Origin: Methylobacterium sp. DB0501 | GTDB taxonomy: Bacteria; Pseudomonadota; Alphaproteobacteria; Rhizobiales; Beijerinckiaceae | DNA length: 64,000 bases | NCBI RefSeq assembly: GCF_011043735.1 | Contig: NZ_JAAKGV010000007.1 | Location: 232,862-296,861, forward strand | Reading direction: 5' to 3' | Part shown: positions 38,320 to 48,800 of the stretch, one piece after another | How the letters are laid out: every line of letters begins with the position of its first letter | Position numbering within the stretch: position 1 is the first letter of the stretch | Program-made: the position numbers and the translations under genes | The notes under the pieces: model-generated | Seen by the model: the letters and a program-made list of their open reading frames with translations, nothing else | The model's database searches: none | What the model was told of the DNA's origin: nothing

Positions 38320-40578
38320 GTGACAGCCCAGACCCCATCCCACGCCGCGTCCCGTCCCGGTGGTTCCGCCCCCGGCAGCCCCTCCCCCTGCAGCCCCTTG
38401 CGCGCCTCGCTCCGCCTCGCGGGCGGGCGCACGGTCGCGCGGGACTTCGCCCGGGTCCGGCTCGAATTCGGGGTCGAGGCCCTGAACCTCGATGTGGCGG
38501 ATCTCGGGCTCGGGGGGCGCTGGGTCTCCATCGCCTTCAAGGACGAGAATCACGGCGCCTTCAGCCGGGTGGAGCTGACGGCGATCGTGGACGGGCCGGA
38601 GGGGCCGCAGGGCACCAGCCTGTCGGAGCGCGCCTTCGGTCACGGGCGCTTCACCTGGCTCGGGCGGCTGCCCGCCGGCACCACCTCCTTGCGACTGGCG
38701 CCGATGCTGGGCGAGCCGGCCTTGAGCATCGCCGAGTTCACCGTGACGGTGAGGCGCCGCCTCGCCCTCGTCGGCCGGGCGGCCCTGCGCCGGCCGGTGC
38801 TCACCGCCCAGGCCCTGTTCTGGCGCGCGGTCGGCAAGAGGGTGCGCTCGCAGCACCGCCTCGCCCGCGCCCTCGTGCCGCCGGGGCTGACCGCCTACGA
38901 CACCTGGGTCCGCCACTTCGACACGTTGAGCGAGGCCGACCGCACCCGCATCGCCGCCGAGGTGGCGCTGTGGCGCGACCCGCCCCTGATCTCGGTGGTG
39001 ATGCCGGTCTACAATCCCGGCGGGAGGGTACTCGAGGAGGCCCTGCGCTCGGTCCGCGACCAGCTCTACCCGCATTGGGAGCTGTGCATCGCCGACGACG
39101 CCTCGACCGATCCGGCGGTGCCGCGCCTGCTCGCCCGGGCGTGCGCGGAGGATTCCCGGATCCGGGTCGAGCGCCGGCCCGAGAACGGCCATATCGCCGC
39201 CGCCACCAACACCGCGCTCGCCCTTGCCCAGGGCACCTACGTCGCGTTCATGGACCACGACGACGTGCTGCCGGCCCACGCCCTGTATGAAGTGGCGAAG
39301 GCGATCCGGCGCGAGCCGGACCTCGACCTGATCTACAGCGACGAGGACAAGATCGACGCCGAGGGCCGGCGCTTCGAGCCCCATTTTAAGGGCGACTGGA
39401 ACCCCGAGCTCCTCTACGGTCAGAACTATCTCAACCACCTGACGGTGGTGCGCCGCAGCCTGGTCGAGGCAGTGGGGCGTTTGCGTCCCGGCTTCGAGGG
39501 CAGCCAGGACCACGACCTGCTGCTGCGCCTGAGCGACCGGCTCGATCCGGCCCGTGTCCGCCACCTGCCGGTGATCCTCTACCATTGGCGCACCGCGATC
39601 GGCTCCGGCACCTTCTCGGACGCCTTCCTGGCCAGGGCCGAGGCGGCGCGCCTGCGGGCGCTCGAGGAACTGGTGGCGCGGCGCGGCTGGCCGCACCGGG
39701 TCGAGCGGGGGCCGCTGGGCTTCAACCGGCTGGTGCGCGCCCTGCCCGATCCGGCCCCGCGCGTCTCCGTCGTCATCCCGACCAGGGATCGGGCCGAACT
39801 CCTGCGCGTTGCCCTCGACGGCCTCCTCGACCGCACCGACTATCCCGACATCGAGGTCGTGGTGGTCGACAACGGCAGCACCGAGCCCTCGGCCCTGGCG
39901 CTCCTGAAGGAGGCCGCCGCCGACGAGCGCGTGCGGGTGCTGGCGCGTCCCGGCCCGTTCAACTTCTCGGGGTTGTCGAATGACGGCGCCGCGGCCGCGA
40001 CCGGGCCGCTGCTCCTGTTCCTCAACAACGACATCGAGATCGTCGAGCCGGGCTGGCTGACCGAGATGGCCTCGATCGCGGTCGAGCCGGCGGTCGGCGC
40101 GGTCGGCGCCAAGCTGTCCTATCCGGACGGGACGCTCCAGCACGGCGGCGTGGTGCTGGGCGTCGGGGGGGTGGCCGGCCACAGCCACCCGGATATCGGG
40201 CCGGACGACCCGGGCTATTTCGGCCGCATGGTGATCTCTCAGGAGGTGTCCGCGGTGACCGGCGCCTGCCTGATGATGCGGCGGGAGGTGTTCGAGGCGG
40301 TCGGCCGCTTCGACGACGCGCACCTGGCGGTCGCCTTCAACGACATCGACCTCTGCCTGCGGGTGCGCAAGGCCGGCTACAGCGTGATCTGGACCCCGCA
40401 CGCCGCCTTGACGCACCACGAATCGAAGAGCCGCGGCAAGGAGGACACGCCCGAGAAGCGCGCCCGCTTCGAGGCCGAGGTCGCCACCATGACCGAGCGC
40501 TGGGGGCCGGAACTGCGCAACGACCCCTATTACAACCCGAACCTCGCCCGGGCGAAGGCGCTGTTCCGGCTCTGGTGA
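38320..40578 (+). CDS. tandem GT2-domain glycosyltransferase
   Basis: A 752-residue protein with two family 2 glycosyltransferase domains. The first (about 220-450) has ISVVMPVYNPGGRVLEEAL, IADDASTDP and the metal site FMDHDDVLP. The second (about 480-740) has VSVVIPTRDRAELLRVAL, VVDNGSTEPS and FLNNDIEIVEPGW. A 200-residue N-terminal region is unlike other GTs. Twin-domain GT2 enzymes often add alternating sugars to surface polysaccharides. It starts with GTG behind GAGGACC. Its place ahead of rkpK and rkpA suggests a job in capsule or LPS synthesis. Confidence 0.88.
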   Translation: MTAQTPSHAASRPGGSAPGSPSPCSPLRASLRLAGGRTVARDFARVRLEFGVEALNLDVADLGLGGRWVSIAFKDENHGAFSRVELTAIVDGPEGPQGTSLSERAFGHGRFTWLGRLPAGTTSLRLAPMLGEPALSIAEFTVTVRRRLALVGRAALRRPVLTAQALFWRAVGKRVRSQHRLARALVPPGLTAYDTWVRHFDTLSEADRTRIAAEVALWRDPPLISVVMPVYNPGGRVLEEALRSVRDQLYPHWELCIADDASTDPAVPRLLARACAEDSRIRVERRPENGHIAAATNTALALAQGTYVAFMDHDDVLPAHALYEVAKAIRREPDLDLIYSDEDKIDAEGRRFEPHFKGDWNPELLYGQNYLNHLTVVRRSLVEAVGRLRPGFEGSQDHDLLLRLSDRLDPARVRHLPVILYHWRTAIGSGTFSDAFLARAEAARLRALEELVARRGWPHRVERGPLGFNRLVRALPDPAPRVSVVIPTRDRAELLRVALDGLLDRTDYPDIEVVVVDNGSTEPSALALLKEAAADERVRVLARPGPFNFSGLSNDGAAAATGPLLLFLNNDIEIVEPGWLTEMASIAVEPAVGAVGAKLSYPDGTLQHGGVVLGVGGVAGHSHPDIGPDDPGYFGRMVISQEVSAVTGACLMMRREVFEAVGRFDDAHLAVAFNDIDLCLRVRKAGYSVIWTPHAALTHHESKSRGKEDTPEKRARFEAEVATMTERWGPELRNDPYYNPNLARAKALFRLW

Positions 40579-40767
40579 GACGCTGTCCGGACGCTTCCTT
40601 CCGGAGGGCGTCTCACCAGCCCGCGCGGCGTCCGAGCGAGGCCGAAACCGCCTTGCGCGGCAAGCGACCGGATTTCGGACGACCGCGCGACCGTTGCTCG
40701 TTTTGCACTGCAACGCTACAGCGGTGCCCGCGGGCGCCGGGCCGCGCCGCTGCCGAGGGGACGTGAG

Positions 40768-42072
40768 ATGCGCGTTGCGATGGTGGGAGCGGGCTATGTC
40801 GGCCTGGTCTCCGGAGCCTGCTTCGCCGATTTCGGCCACACGGTCGTGTGCGTCGACACCGCGCCGGAGAAGATCGCCGCCCTGAAGGACGGCCGCATCC
40901 CGATCTACGAGCCCGGCCTCGACGCCCTGGTGGCCGAGAACGTGCGCCAGAGCCGCCTCGCCTTCACCACCGACCTGCGCCAGGCGGTCGCCGGGGCCGA
41001 CGCGGTGTTCATCGCGGTCGGCACGCCGTCCCGCCGCGGCGACGGCTTCGCCGACCTCTCTTACGTCCACCAGGCGGCGCGCGACATCGCGGCCGCGGTC
41101 ACCGGGCCGACGGTCGTCGTCACCAAGTCCACGGTGCCGGTCGGGACCGGCGACGAGGTCGAGCGCATCGTCCGCGAGGCGCGGCCCGACCTCGCGATCG
41201 CGGTCGCCTCGAATCCGGAATTCCTGCGCGAGGGCGCGGCGATCGCCGACTTCAAGCGCCCCGACCGGATCGTCATCGGGGCCGACGATCCGGCGGCTGC
41301 CGCGGTGGTGAGCGAGCTCTACCGCCCGCTCTACCTCAACCACGCACCCATCCTAGTGACGAGCCGGCGCACCGCCGAGCTGACCAAGTACGCGGCGAAC
41401 GCCTTCCTGGCGACCAAGATCACGTTCATCAACGAGATCGCCGATCTCTGCGAGCAGGTCGGCGCCGACGTGCAGGAGGTCGCCCGCGGCATCGGGCTCG
41501 ACAACCGCATCGGCCGCAAGTTCCTGCATGCCGGGCCCGGCTACGGCGGCTCATGCTTCCCGAAGGACACGCTCGCGCTGGTCAAGACGGCGCAGGATGC
41601 GGGCTCGCCGGTGCGGCTCGTCGAGACGGTGGTGGCGGTCAACGACAGCCGCAAGCGCGCGATGGCCCGCAAGGTGGCGGCGGCCTGCGGCGGCTCGGTC
41701 CGGGCGAAGCGGATCGCGGTGCTCGGGCTCACCTTCAAGCCGAACACCGACGACATGCGCGAGGCGCCGTCCCTCGCGATCATCGCCGGGCTGCAGGATG
41801 CCGGCGCCAGGATCGTGGCCTACGACCCGGAGGGGGTGGAGCAGGCCCGCGCCCACCTGACCGGGGTGGAGTACGCCGCCGATCCCTATACCTGCGCCGA
41901 AGGAGCGCAGGCTCTCGTGATCGTGACCGAGTGGGACGCGTTCCGGGCCCTCGATCTCAAGCGCCTGCGCGCCGCCATGGCCGAGCCGGTGCTCGTGGAC
42001 CTGCGCAACATCTACCGGCCGGAGGACGTCCGCAGGCTGGGCTTCACCTATGCCAGCATCGGGCGCCCCTGA
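40768..42072 (+). CDS. rkpK: UDP-glucose 6-dehydrogenase (RkpK-like)
   Basis: A 434-residue UDP-glucose dehydrogenase, giving UDP-glucuronate for polysaccharide synthesis. The N-terminal NAD fold is MRVAMVGAGYVGLVSGACF. The catalytic cysteine sits in GPGYGGSCFPKDT, with TSRRTAELTKYAANAFLATK and FKPNTDDMREAPS as family blocks. In Sinorhizobium meliloti the like gene rkpK maps beside the rkp-1 capsule genes, as here beside rkpA. The ATG at 40768 is used. The Lrp-domain gene follows after 112 bases. Confidence 0.93.
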   Translation: MRVAMVGAGYVGLVSGACFADFGHTVVCVDTAPEKIAALKDGRIPIYEPGLDALVAENVRQSRLAFTTDLRQAVAGADAVFIAVGTPSRRGDGFADLSYVHQAARDIAAAVTGPTVVVTKSTVPVGTGDEVERIVREARPDLAIAVASNPEFLREGAAIADFKRPDRIVIGADDPAAAAVVSELYRPLYLNHAPILVTSRRTAELTKYAANAFLATKITFINEIADLCEQVGADVQEVARGIGLDNRIGRKFLHAGPGYGGSCFPKDTLALVKTAQDAGSPVRLVETVVAVNDSRKRAMARKVAAACGGSVRAKRIAVLGLTFKPNTDDMREAPSLAIIAGLQDAGARIVAYDPEGVEQARAHLTGVEYAADPYTCAEGAQALVIVTEWDAFRALDLKRLRAAMAEPVLVDLRNIYRPEDVRRLGFTYASIGRP

Positions 42073-42184
42073 CGGGCATGGTGTCGGGGCGCCCCGCGTC
42101 CCATCGCGACCGTCCTGCAGGATGCCCGGCCGTCGTTTCGAATTTTTATAAGTCAGAATTCAGCACATCGCCAGGAGAGAGCCG

Positions 42185-42421
42185 GTGCAGACCTTCTTCG
42201 TCGAGATCAAGTGCCGCCTGGGCAAGACCTATACCGTCGCGAGTGCTCTGGCCGACCGCGAGATCGCCTCCGAGATCTATTCGACGGCCGGTCACTACGA
42301 CGTTCTCGCCAAGTTCCACGTCGATGACGGGGTGGATATCGGGCATTTCGTGGCCGAGCACGTGCAGACGATTGCGGATATCCAGGATACCCGCACCATC
42401 ATCACCTTCAAGGCCTTCTGA
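42185..42421 (+). CDS. stand-alone Lrp/AsnC ligand-binding (RAM) domain protein
   Basis: A 78-residue protein made only of the Lrp/AsnC effector domain (RAM fold): VEIKCRLGKTYTVASALAD, then GHYDVLAKFHVDD and IQDTRTIITFKAF. There is no DNA-binding part. Such small proteins form ring oligomers that bind amino acids or nucleotides. It starts with GTG. Just upstream, GAATTTTTATAAG could supply a -10 element. Its place between rkpK and rkpA suggests it senses a metabolite for this locus, for instance the amino acid used by RkpG; this is inference. Confidence 0.82.
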   Translation: MQTFFVEIKCRLGKTYTVASALADREIASEIYSTAGHYDVLAKFHVDDGVDIGHFVAEHVQTIADIQDTRTIITFKAF

Positions 42422-42813
42422 CCGCCCGCCCCGGCCGGTTGTCCGGCAAGGGGCGGACGAGCCGGCGGACCTGCGCTCTGCCGCATTGCGACCCGATTCA
42501 TCGGGTCTAACGCTACAGGCGCGCTCCGGCCCTGCCGGGACCGCGAACAAGCTTAACCCTATCGTATGCAACGCCGCGCATGTTGATCGGATGACAATGT
42601 TAGGCCGTTGCGCCGGCGTTTCGCCGGAGTGGGCGGCAGAACTTCGACTGATGAAGGCATGTCACAGGTGAACCTTGTCTTGCTCGTCCGGGGTGGGGGG
42701 TGCCCGTCCGGGGTTGGCGCGATGCGGGCCTCATACTATGGGTTGGGTTGAATTGCCCGGGTGCGGCGCCGTCGCGTCCGGTCCTCCGTAAAAGAGCGTG
42801 TAGCGAATCGAAC
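42422..42813. other. leader region upstream of the megasynthase gene
   Basis: About 390 bases with no gene. It should hold the rkpA promoter. No clear -35/-10 pair or riboswitch fold stood out; a GT-rich run (GTCCGGGGTGGGGGG) lies near 42,690. Confidence 0.45.
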
Positions 42814-45800
42814 GTGACACAGCGTCCTGACATCGCGATCATCGGTCGGGCCTGCCGGCTTCCGGGCGCCTCCGGCGTCGACAGCCTCTGGCAGATGCTC
42901 ATCGAGGGACGGTGCGCCGTCTCGCGCATCCCGGAGGACCGCTGGTCCCTCGAGCGCATGGGCCATCCCCGGGCGCAGGAGCGCGGCAAGAGCTACACCT
43001 GGGCCGCCGGCGTCATCGACGATCCGTGGTCGTTCGACCCTTCCGTGTTCGGCATCTCGCCCCGCGAGGCCGAGCAGATGGACCCGCAGCAGCGCCTGCT
43101 GCTGGAACTGACCTGGGAAGCCCTGGAAAGCGCGGGCCTGCGGCCGTCGGCCATCGCCGGCAGCCCGATCGGCGTGTTCGTGGGTGCCTCCTCGCTCGAT
43201 TACGGCAATCTGCGGGTGCTCGACACCGCCTCGGGCGACGCCTACGCGGCGACCGGCAACACGTTGTCGATCCTGTCGAACCGCATCTCCTACATCTTCG
43301 ACCTGAAGGGGCCGAGCTTCACCCTCGACACCGCCTGCTCGTCGTCCCTGGTCGCCCTCGACGCCGCGGTGGCGGCGATCGCCTCGGGGCGGATCGACAC
43401 GGCGGTGGTGGCGGGCGTCAACCTGCTGGTCAGCCCGTTCAACTTCGTGTCGTTCTCCAACGCCTCGATGCTGTCGCGCACCGGCCTGTGCCAGGCCTTC
43501 TCGGCCAGCGCCGACGGCTACGTGCGCGCCGAGGGCGGCGTCGTCCTGGTGCTGCAATCGGCCAAGGCCGCCGCCCGCAACGGCGCGACGGTGCGCGGCG
43601 TGATCGCCGCCTCGAAGGTCAATTCGGACGGGCGCACCACCGGCATCTCCCTGCCGTCGGGCTACGCGCAAGGCGCACTCCTCGACGAGATCTACCGTGA
43701 GGCGGGCGTCGCCCTCGACGCGATCGCCTTCGTGGAGGCCCACGGAACCGGGACGCCGGTCGGCGATCCGATCGAGGCCGGCGCCATCGGCGGCAAGCTC
43801 GGCCGCGGCCGCGCCACGCCGCTGCCGATCGGCTCGATCAAGACCAATATCGGCCATACCGAGCCGGTCTCGGGCCTCGCCGGCCTGCTCAAGGCGAGCC
43901 TCGCCCTCGAGCACGACCTGCTGCCGCCCTCGCTGCACAGCGCCGAACTGAACCCGGCGATCCCGTTCGACGAGCTGAACCTCGCGGTCAATCGCGAACT
44001 CCGGCCCCTGCCCCGTACGGCCAAGGAGCGCTTCGCCGGCGTCAACTCGTTCGGCTTCGGCGGCACCAACGCCCACGTCATTCTGACCGACCCGGCGCCC
44101 GTCGCGGCGGCCCCGGCGGCACAGGTCTCCACGCCCGAGGTGCTGCTGGTCTCGGCCCAGACCAAGGCGGCGCTCGCCGACCTCGCCCAGGATTACGCCG
44201 CCCGCCTCGACGGGGCGGACGCGGCGGACCTATCCCGCGTCGCCGCGGCGGCGGCCTATCGCCGCGAGCGCCTGCCGGTCCGCGCCGCGATCCCGCTGCG
44301 CAACCTCGATGCCGGGGACGTGACCGAGGCCCTGCGGGCGATCGCCGAGGGCGAGGAGACGCAAGCTGCCGTCGTCGCCACTGCGGTCGAGCGCGCCGGC
44401 GGCGTCGCCTTCGTGTATTCGGGCAACGGCAGCCAGTGGGCCGGGATGGGCCGGGACGCCTACGCCCTCAACCCGGTCTTCCGCGCCCGCTTCGACGAGG
44501 CCGACGCCCTGTTCCGGCCGCTTGCCGGCTGGTCGCTGAAGGAAGCCCTGCACGCCGACGACCTGGAGAAGCGACTCGCTCTCACCAGCGTGTCGCAGCC
44601 GCTGATCTTCGCCATCGAGGCGGCGTCCACCGCGGCCCTGCGGGCGATCGGCCTCACGCCGACCGCGATCGTCGGCCACTCGGTCGGCGAGATCGGCGCG
44701 GCGGAAGCCGCCGGCATCCTGACCCTCGAGCAGGCCGTCAAGGTCATCTACTACCGCTCGAAGCACCAGGAGGCGACCCGCGGGCTCGGCACCATGGCGG
44801 TGCTGCTCGCTCCCGTCGAGGAGGTGCAGGCGTTCCTCGCCGACTTCCCCGAGCTCGACATCGCCGCCTACAACAGCCCGAAGGCCGTGACGGTGGCGGG
44901 CCCCGTGGCGATCATTGATGCGGCCATGAAGGCGCTGGCGCGCAAGCGCCGCCGCGGCCGCAAGCTCGACCTCGACTACGCCTTCCACGGCCGGCTGATG
45001 AACCCGATCGAGGCGCCTCTGCGGCGCGACCTCGCGGGCTTGGCGCCGAGCCCCGGCACGGTGCCGCTGGCCTCGACGGTGACCGGCGACGTGCTCGACG
45101 GCCGCGCCTTCGATGCCGGCTACTGGTGGCGCAACATCCGCGAGCCGGTGCAGTTCAGCGCGGCGATCCAGGCGGCGGCGCAGGCCGGAGCCCGGATCTT
45201 CGTCGAGGTCGGCCCCCGTCCGACCCTGCTGCCGCATGTCGGCGATTGCCTGGAGCCCCTCGGCCTCGACGGTGCCACCGTCGGCGTATTGCCCAAGAAG
45301 GCACTCTCGGCCGACCCGTTCCGGCGCGCCCTCGCCGCGGCGCTCGCTGCAGGTGCCGTGGTCGACGAGGACGTCGCCTTCGGGGCCGACCCGGCCGGCA
45401 GCGTGGCGCTGCCGCACTATCCCTGGCAGCGCAAGGTGTTCCGCCTGCCGGAGACCACCGAGGCGATGAACCCGGCGAGCGCCCGGCCCTACCATCCGCT
45501 GATCGGCACCCGCCAGGGTCCGGACGGGTTGGAATGGCTGGCCCATCTCGACGTCGCGACGTTGCCCGAGCTCGACGACCACCGCATCGACGGACAGGCG
45601 ATCCTGCCCGGCGCGGGCTTTGCCGAGATGGCGCTGGCGGTCGGCCGCGAGATCGTGCGTTCCGAGACCGTGACGCTGGCGGATCTCGAGATCCAGCAGC
45701 CGATGGTCTTCGCCGACGACGCGGTGCGCGAGGTGCTGTCCCGGTTCTCGCCGGGCGCTAACCTGGTGCAGATCCTGTCCCGGCCGCGCTTGAGCCAGGC

Positions 45801-48800
45801 GCCGTGGCAGCTCCACGCCGTCGCCAAGCTGGTCGAGGGCGAGACCCCGCTGCCGCCGCGCCTGACCGGCCGCGACGCGGCCGCCCTGCCCTCCGAGACC
45901 ACGGTCGAGGGTGAGGCGCTCTACGCCCGCGCCAAGGCTTCCGGCCTCGGCTTCGGCCCGAGCTTCCGTCAGGTCGCCCGCTCGGCCCGGCTCGACGACG
46001 CCACCATCGTCTCCGATCTGCTGCCGGCCGAGGCGAACACGCGTTACGGCGTGGCGCCGGCGCGCCTGGATTCCTGCTTCCACGGCCTGATCCTGCTCTT
46101 CGCCGACCTCCTCGGCGAGGCGGCGAGCCGGGCCTACGTCCCGATCCGCTTCGGCGAGATCCGGCTCGTGCGCCCCGGCGCGACGATCGCCCGTGCGGTG
46201 ATCCGCACTCGGCGCTGCAACGAGCGCAGCATCCTGGCCGACTTCACCCTGGTGGACGCGGCCGGCGAGGTGATCGCCTCCTTGCGCGAGGGCAGGTTCC
46301 AGGCCCTGCGCATGAAGGCCGGCAACGACCTCGACGCCTTCGCGATCCGGCAATTCACCGAACTCGCCACCGAGCCGACGGCGATCGCCCTCGAGCCGCA
46401 ACCCGCCGTCGCGGCCCTGGTGCGCCGGCATGCCGGCGCGGTCACGGCCACCGGCGAGGCGGCACTCGGCGCCGGCCACATGCTGCTCGAAGGCTGGGCG
46501 ACCTCGCTCGCCGACCGGCTCGCCCGCGGTCTCGCGGTCGGCGGCGTCGTCGACGTGGCGGCGTCGCGCCGGCTGCCGGCGGCTCTGCGGCCCTGGCTCG
46601 TCAACCAGCTTCTGGCGCTCGAGGTCAGCGGCCTCGCGGATTCGGCGGGCGACGGGCGCTGGCGCCTGCGCGCCGACGTGACGCTGCCCGAGCCCGACGA
46701 GATCATGCGCTGGATCGCGGCGGATCATCCCGAGCTGTCGGCGGAGCTGCTGCTCTGCGCCGATCTCGGCGCCGTGGTGTCGCGCATCCTCGCCGGCTCG
46801 CTCGCCGACGCTCCGTCCCTGCCGCAGGCGGCGCTCGATGCCTTCTGCCTCCGCGGTGCCACCGTGCGGGCCTCGGCCGATGCGGTGATGCGGCTTCTGT
46901 CCGACAGCGCCGCGTCGCTCCCCCGCGACCGGGCCCTGCGCCTGCTCCAGGTCGGGTTCGGGCCGCTCTCGGCCCAGGTCGCGACCTTCGCCGGCCTGCA
47001 CGAGGCGCGCCTGACGGTGTTCGAGGCCGATCGGCGCCTCGCCGAGCGCGCCCGCCTCGCCCTGCCGGCCGGCGTCACGATCGTCGAGGATCCGGCGGGC
47101 CTCGGCCAGGCCGCGTTCGACGCGGTGCTGGCGAGCGACGTGCTTCACCGCGCCTCCCGCGACCTCTTCAGCCCCCTGGCATCGAGCCTCGCGGCCGGCG
47201 GCCTGTTCGTGGCGGTCGAGCCCGGCGCCTCGCTGTTCCGCGACATGGTGTTCGGCCTCAACGCCGGCTGGTTCGAGACCGTCGGCGACGTGCCGGTCGG
47301 GCGCCTCGACGACGTGGCGGGCTGGCAGCGCTCGTTGAGCGCCGTCGGCCTCGTCAAGGTCGCGGCGGATCGGGCAGTCACCCGCAACGGCAACGACCTC
47401 CTGCTGCTCGCCGAGGCCCCGCCCCGGCCGAGGGCCGCCGCCGGCCAGAGCTTCGCCTTCGTGATCGGCTCCGAGGACGAGTTCGCGGCCGAGACCGCCT
47501 CGTCGCTGGCCACCCTCCTGGTGGCGAGCGGGGTCCACGTCTCGATCATCCTCGATTCCGAGACGTCGCTGCGCGAGCTCGAGCGCGAGACGCCCGACAC
47601 GGTCGTCTACCTCGCCGGTGCCTTCAACCGCGGCGGCGAGCCGGCCGAGCGGCTGCGCGAGCGCTGCCTCGGGCTCAAGCGCTGCGTCGAGCATCTCGGC
47701 AGCCGCCAGACCCGGCTCTGGGTCGTCTGCCCCGGCGCCACCCGCGACCGCGGCGGGCTCGCCTGCGGCGTCGAGGCCGGCATCTGGGCCTTCACCCGGA
47801 CGCTCGCCAACGAAGTGGCCAACCTCGACGTGCGCCGCATCGACCTGTCGACGGCGATCTCCTCGAAGCGCGCCGCCGAGCGCCTGCGCGACCTGATCCT
47901 GTCCGGCACAGCCGAAACCGAGATCGTGGTCGACGACGATGCGACCCGCGTGGTGCGCTTCTCGCAGGGCGCGCGCCCGGCCCGCCGCTCCGGTCCGGCG
48001 GCGCCGGCCGCGCGGCTCGAGCGCAGCACGACCGGCGGCCTCAACGAGATGCATTGGGGCCCGGCCGAGCGCGTCGCGCCCGGTCCCGGCCGGATCGAGA
48101 TCGCGGTCGAGGCCACCGGCCTCAACTTCCGCGACGTGCTCTGGGCCCTGTCGATGCTGCCCGAGGAAATCCTCGAGGACGGCTTCGCCGGCCCGCGGCT
48201 CGGCCTCGAATGCGCGGGCCGCGTTGCCGCCGTCGGCGCGGGCGTGACCGCGTTCAAGCCCGGCGATCGGGTGGTGGCCTTCGCCCAGTCGGGCTTTTCC
48301 ACCCATATCGTGGTGCCGGAGATGGTCGTGGCGGCCGCTCCCGAGGGGCTGTCGTCGGAGGCCGCCGCCACCACGCCGGTGGCGTTCCTCACGGCCTTCT
48401 ACGGGCTCGTGACCCTCGCCCGCCTCAAGGCCGGCGAGTGGGTGCTGGTCCATGGCGGCGCCGGCGGCGTCGGCCTCGCGGCGCTCCAGATCGCCCGGAT
48501 GCGCGGCGCCCGGGTCATCGCCACCGCGGGCTCGAACGAGAAGCGGGCGCTGGTCAAGGCGCTCGGCGCCGAGCACGTGCTCGATTCCCGCTCGCTCGCC
48601 TTCGTCGACGACATCCGCCGCATCACCGGCGACGGCGTCGATGTCGTGCTCAACAGCCTGTTCGGCGAGTCGATGGAGCGCAGCCTCAATTCGTTGAAGC
48701 CCTTCGGGCGCTTCGTGGAACTCGGCAAGCGCGACTACGTCGCCAACACCCATATCGGCCTGCGGCCGTTCCGCCGGAACCTGTCGTATTTCGGCGTCGA

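Noticed and set aside
38236..41343. A 1,035-residue minus-strand open frame across the GT2 and rkpK genes.
   Set aside because: Composition is antisense-like and both covered plus-strand genes have clear catalytic motifs.
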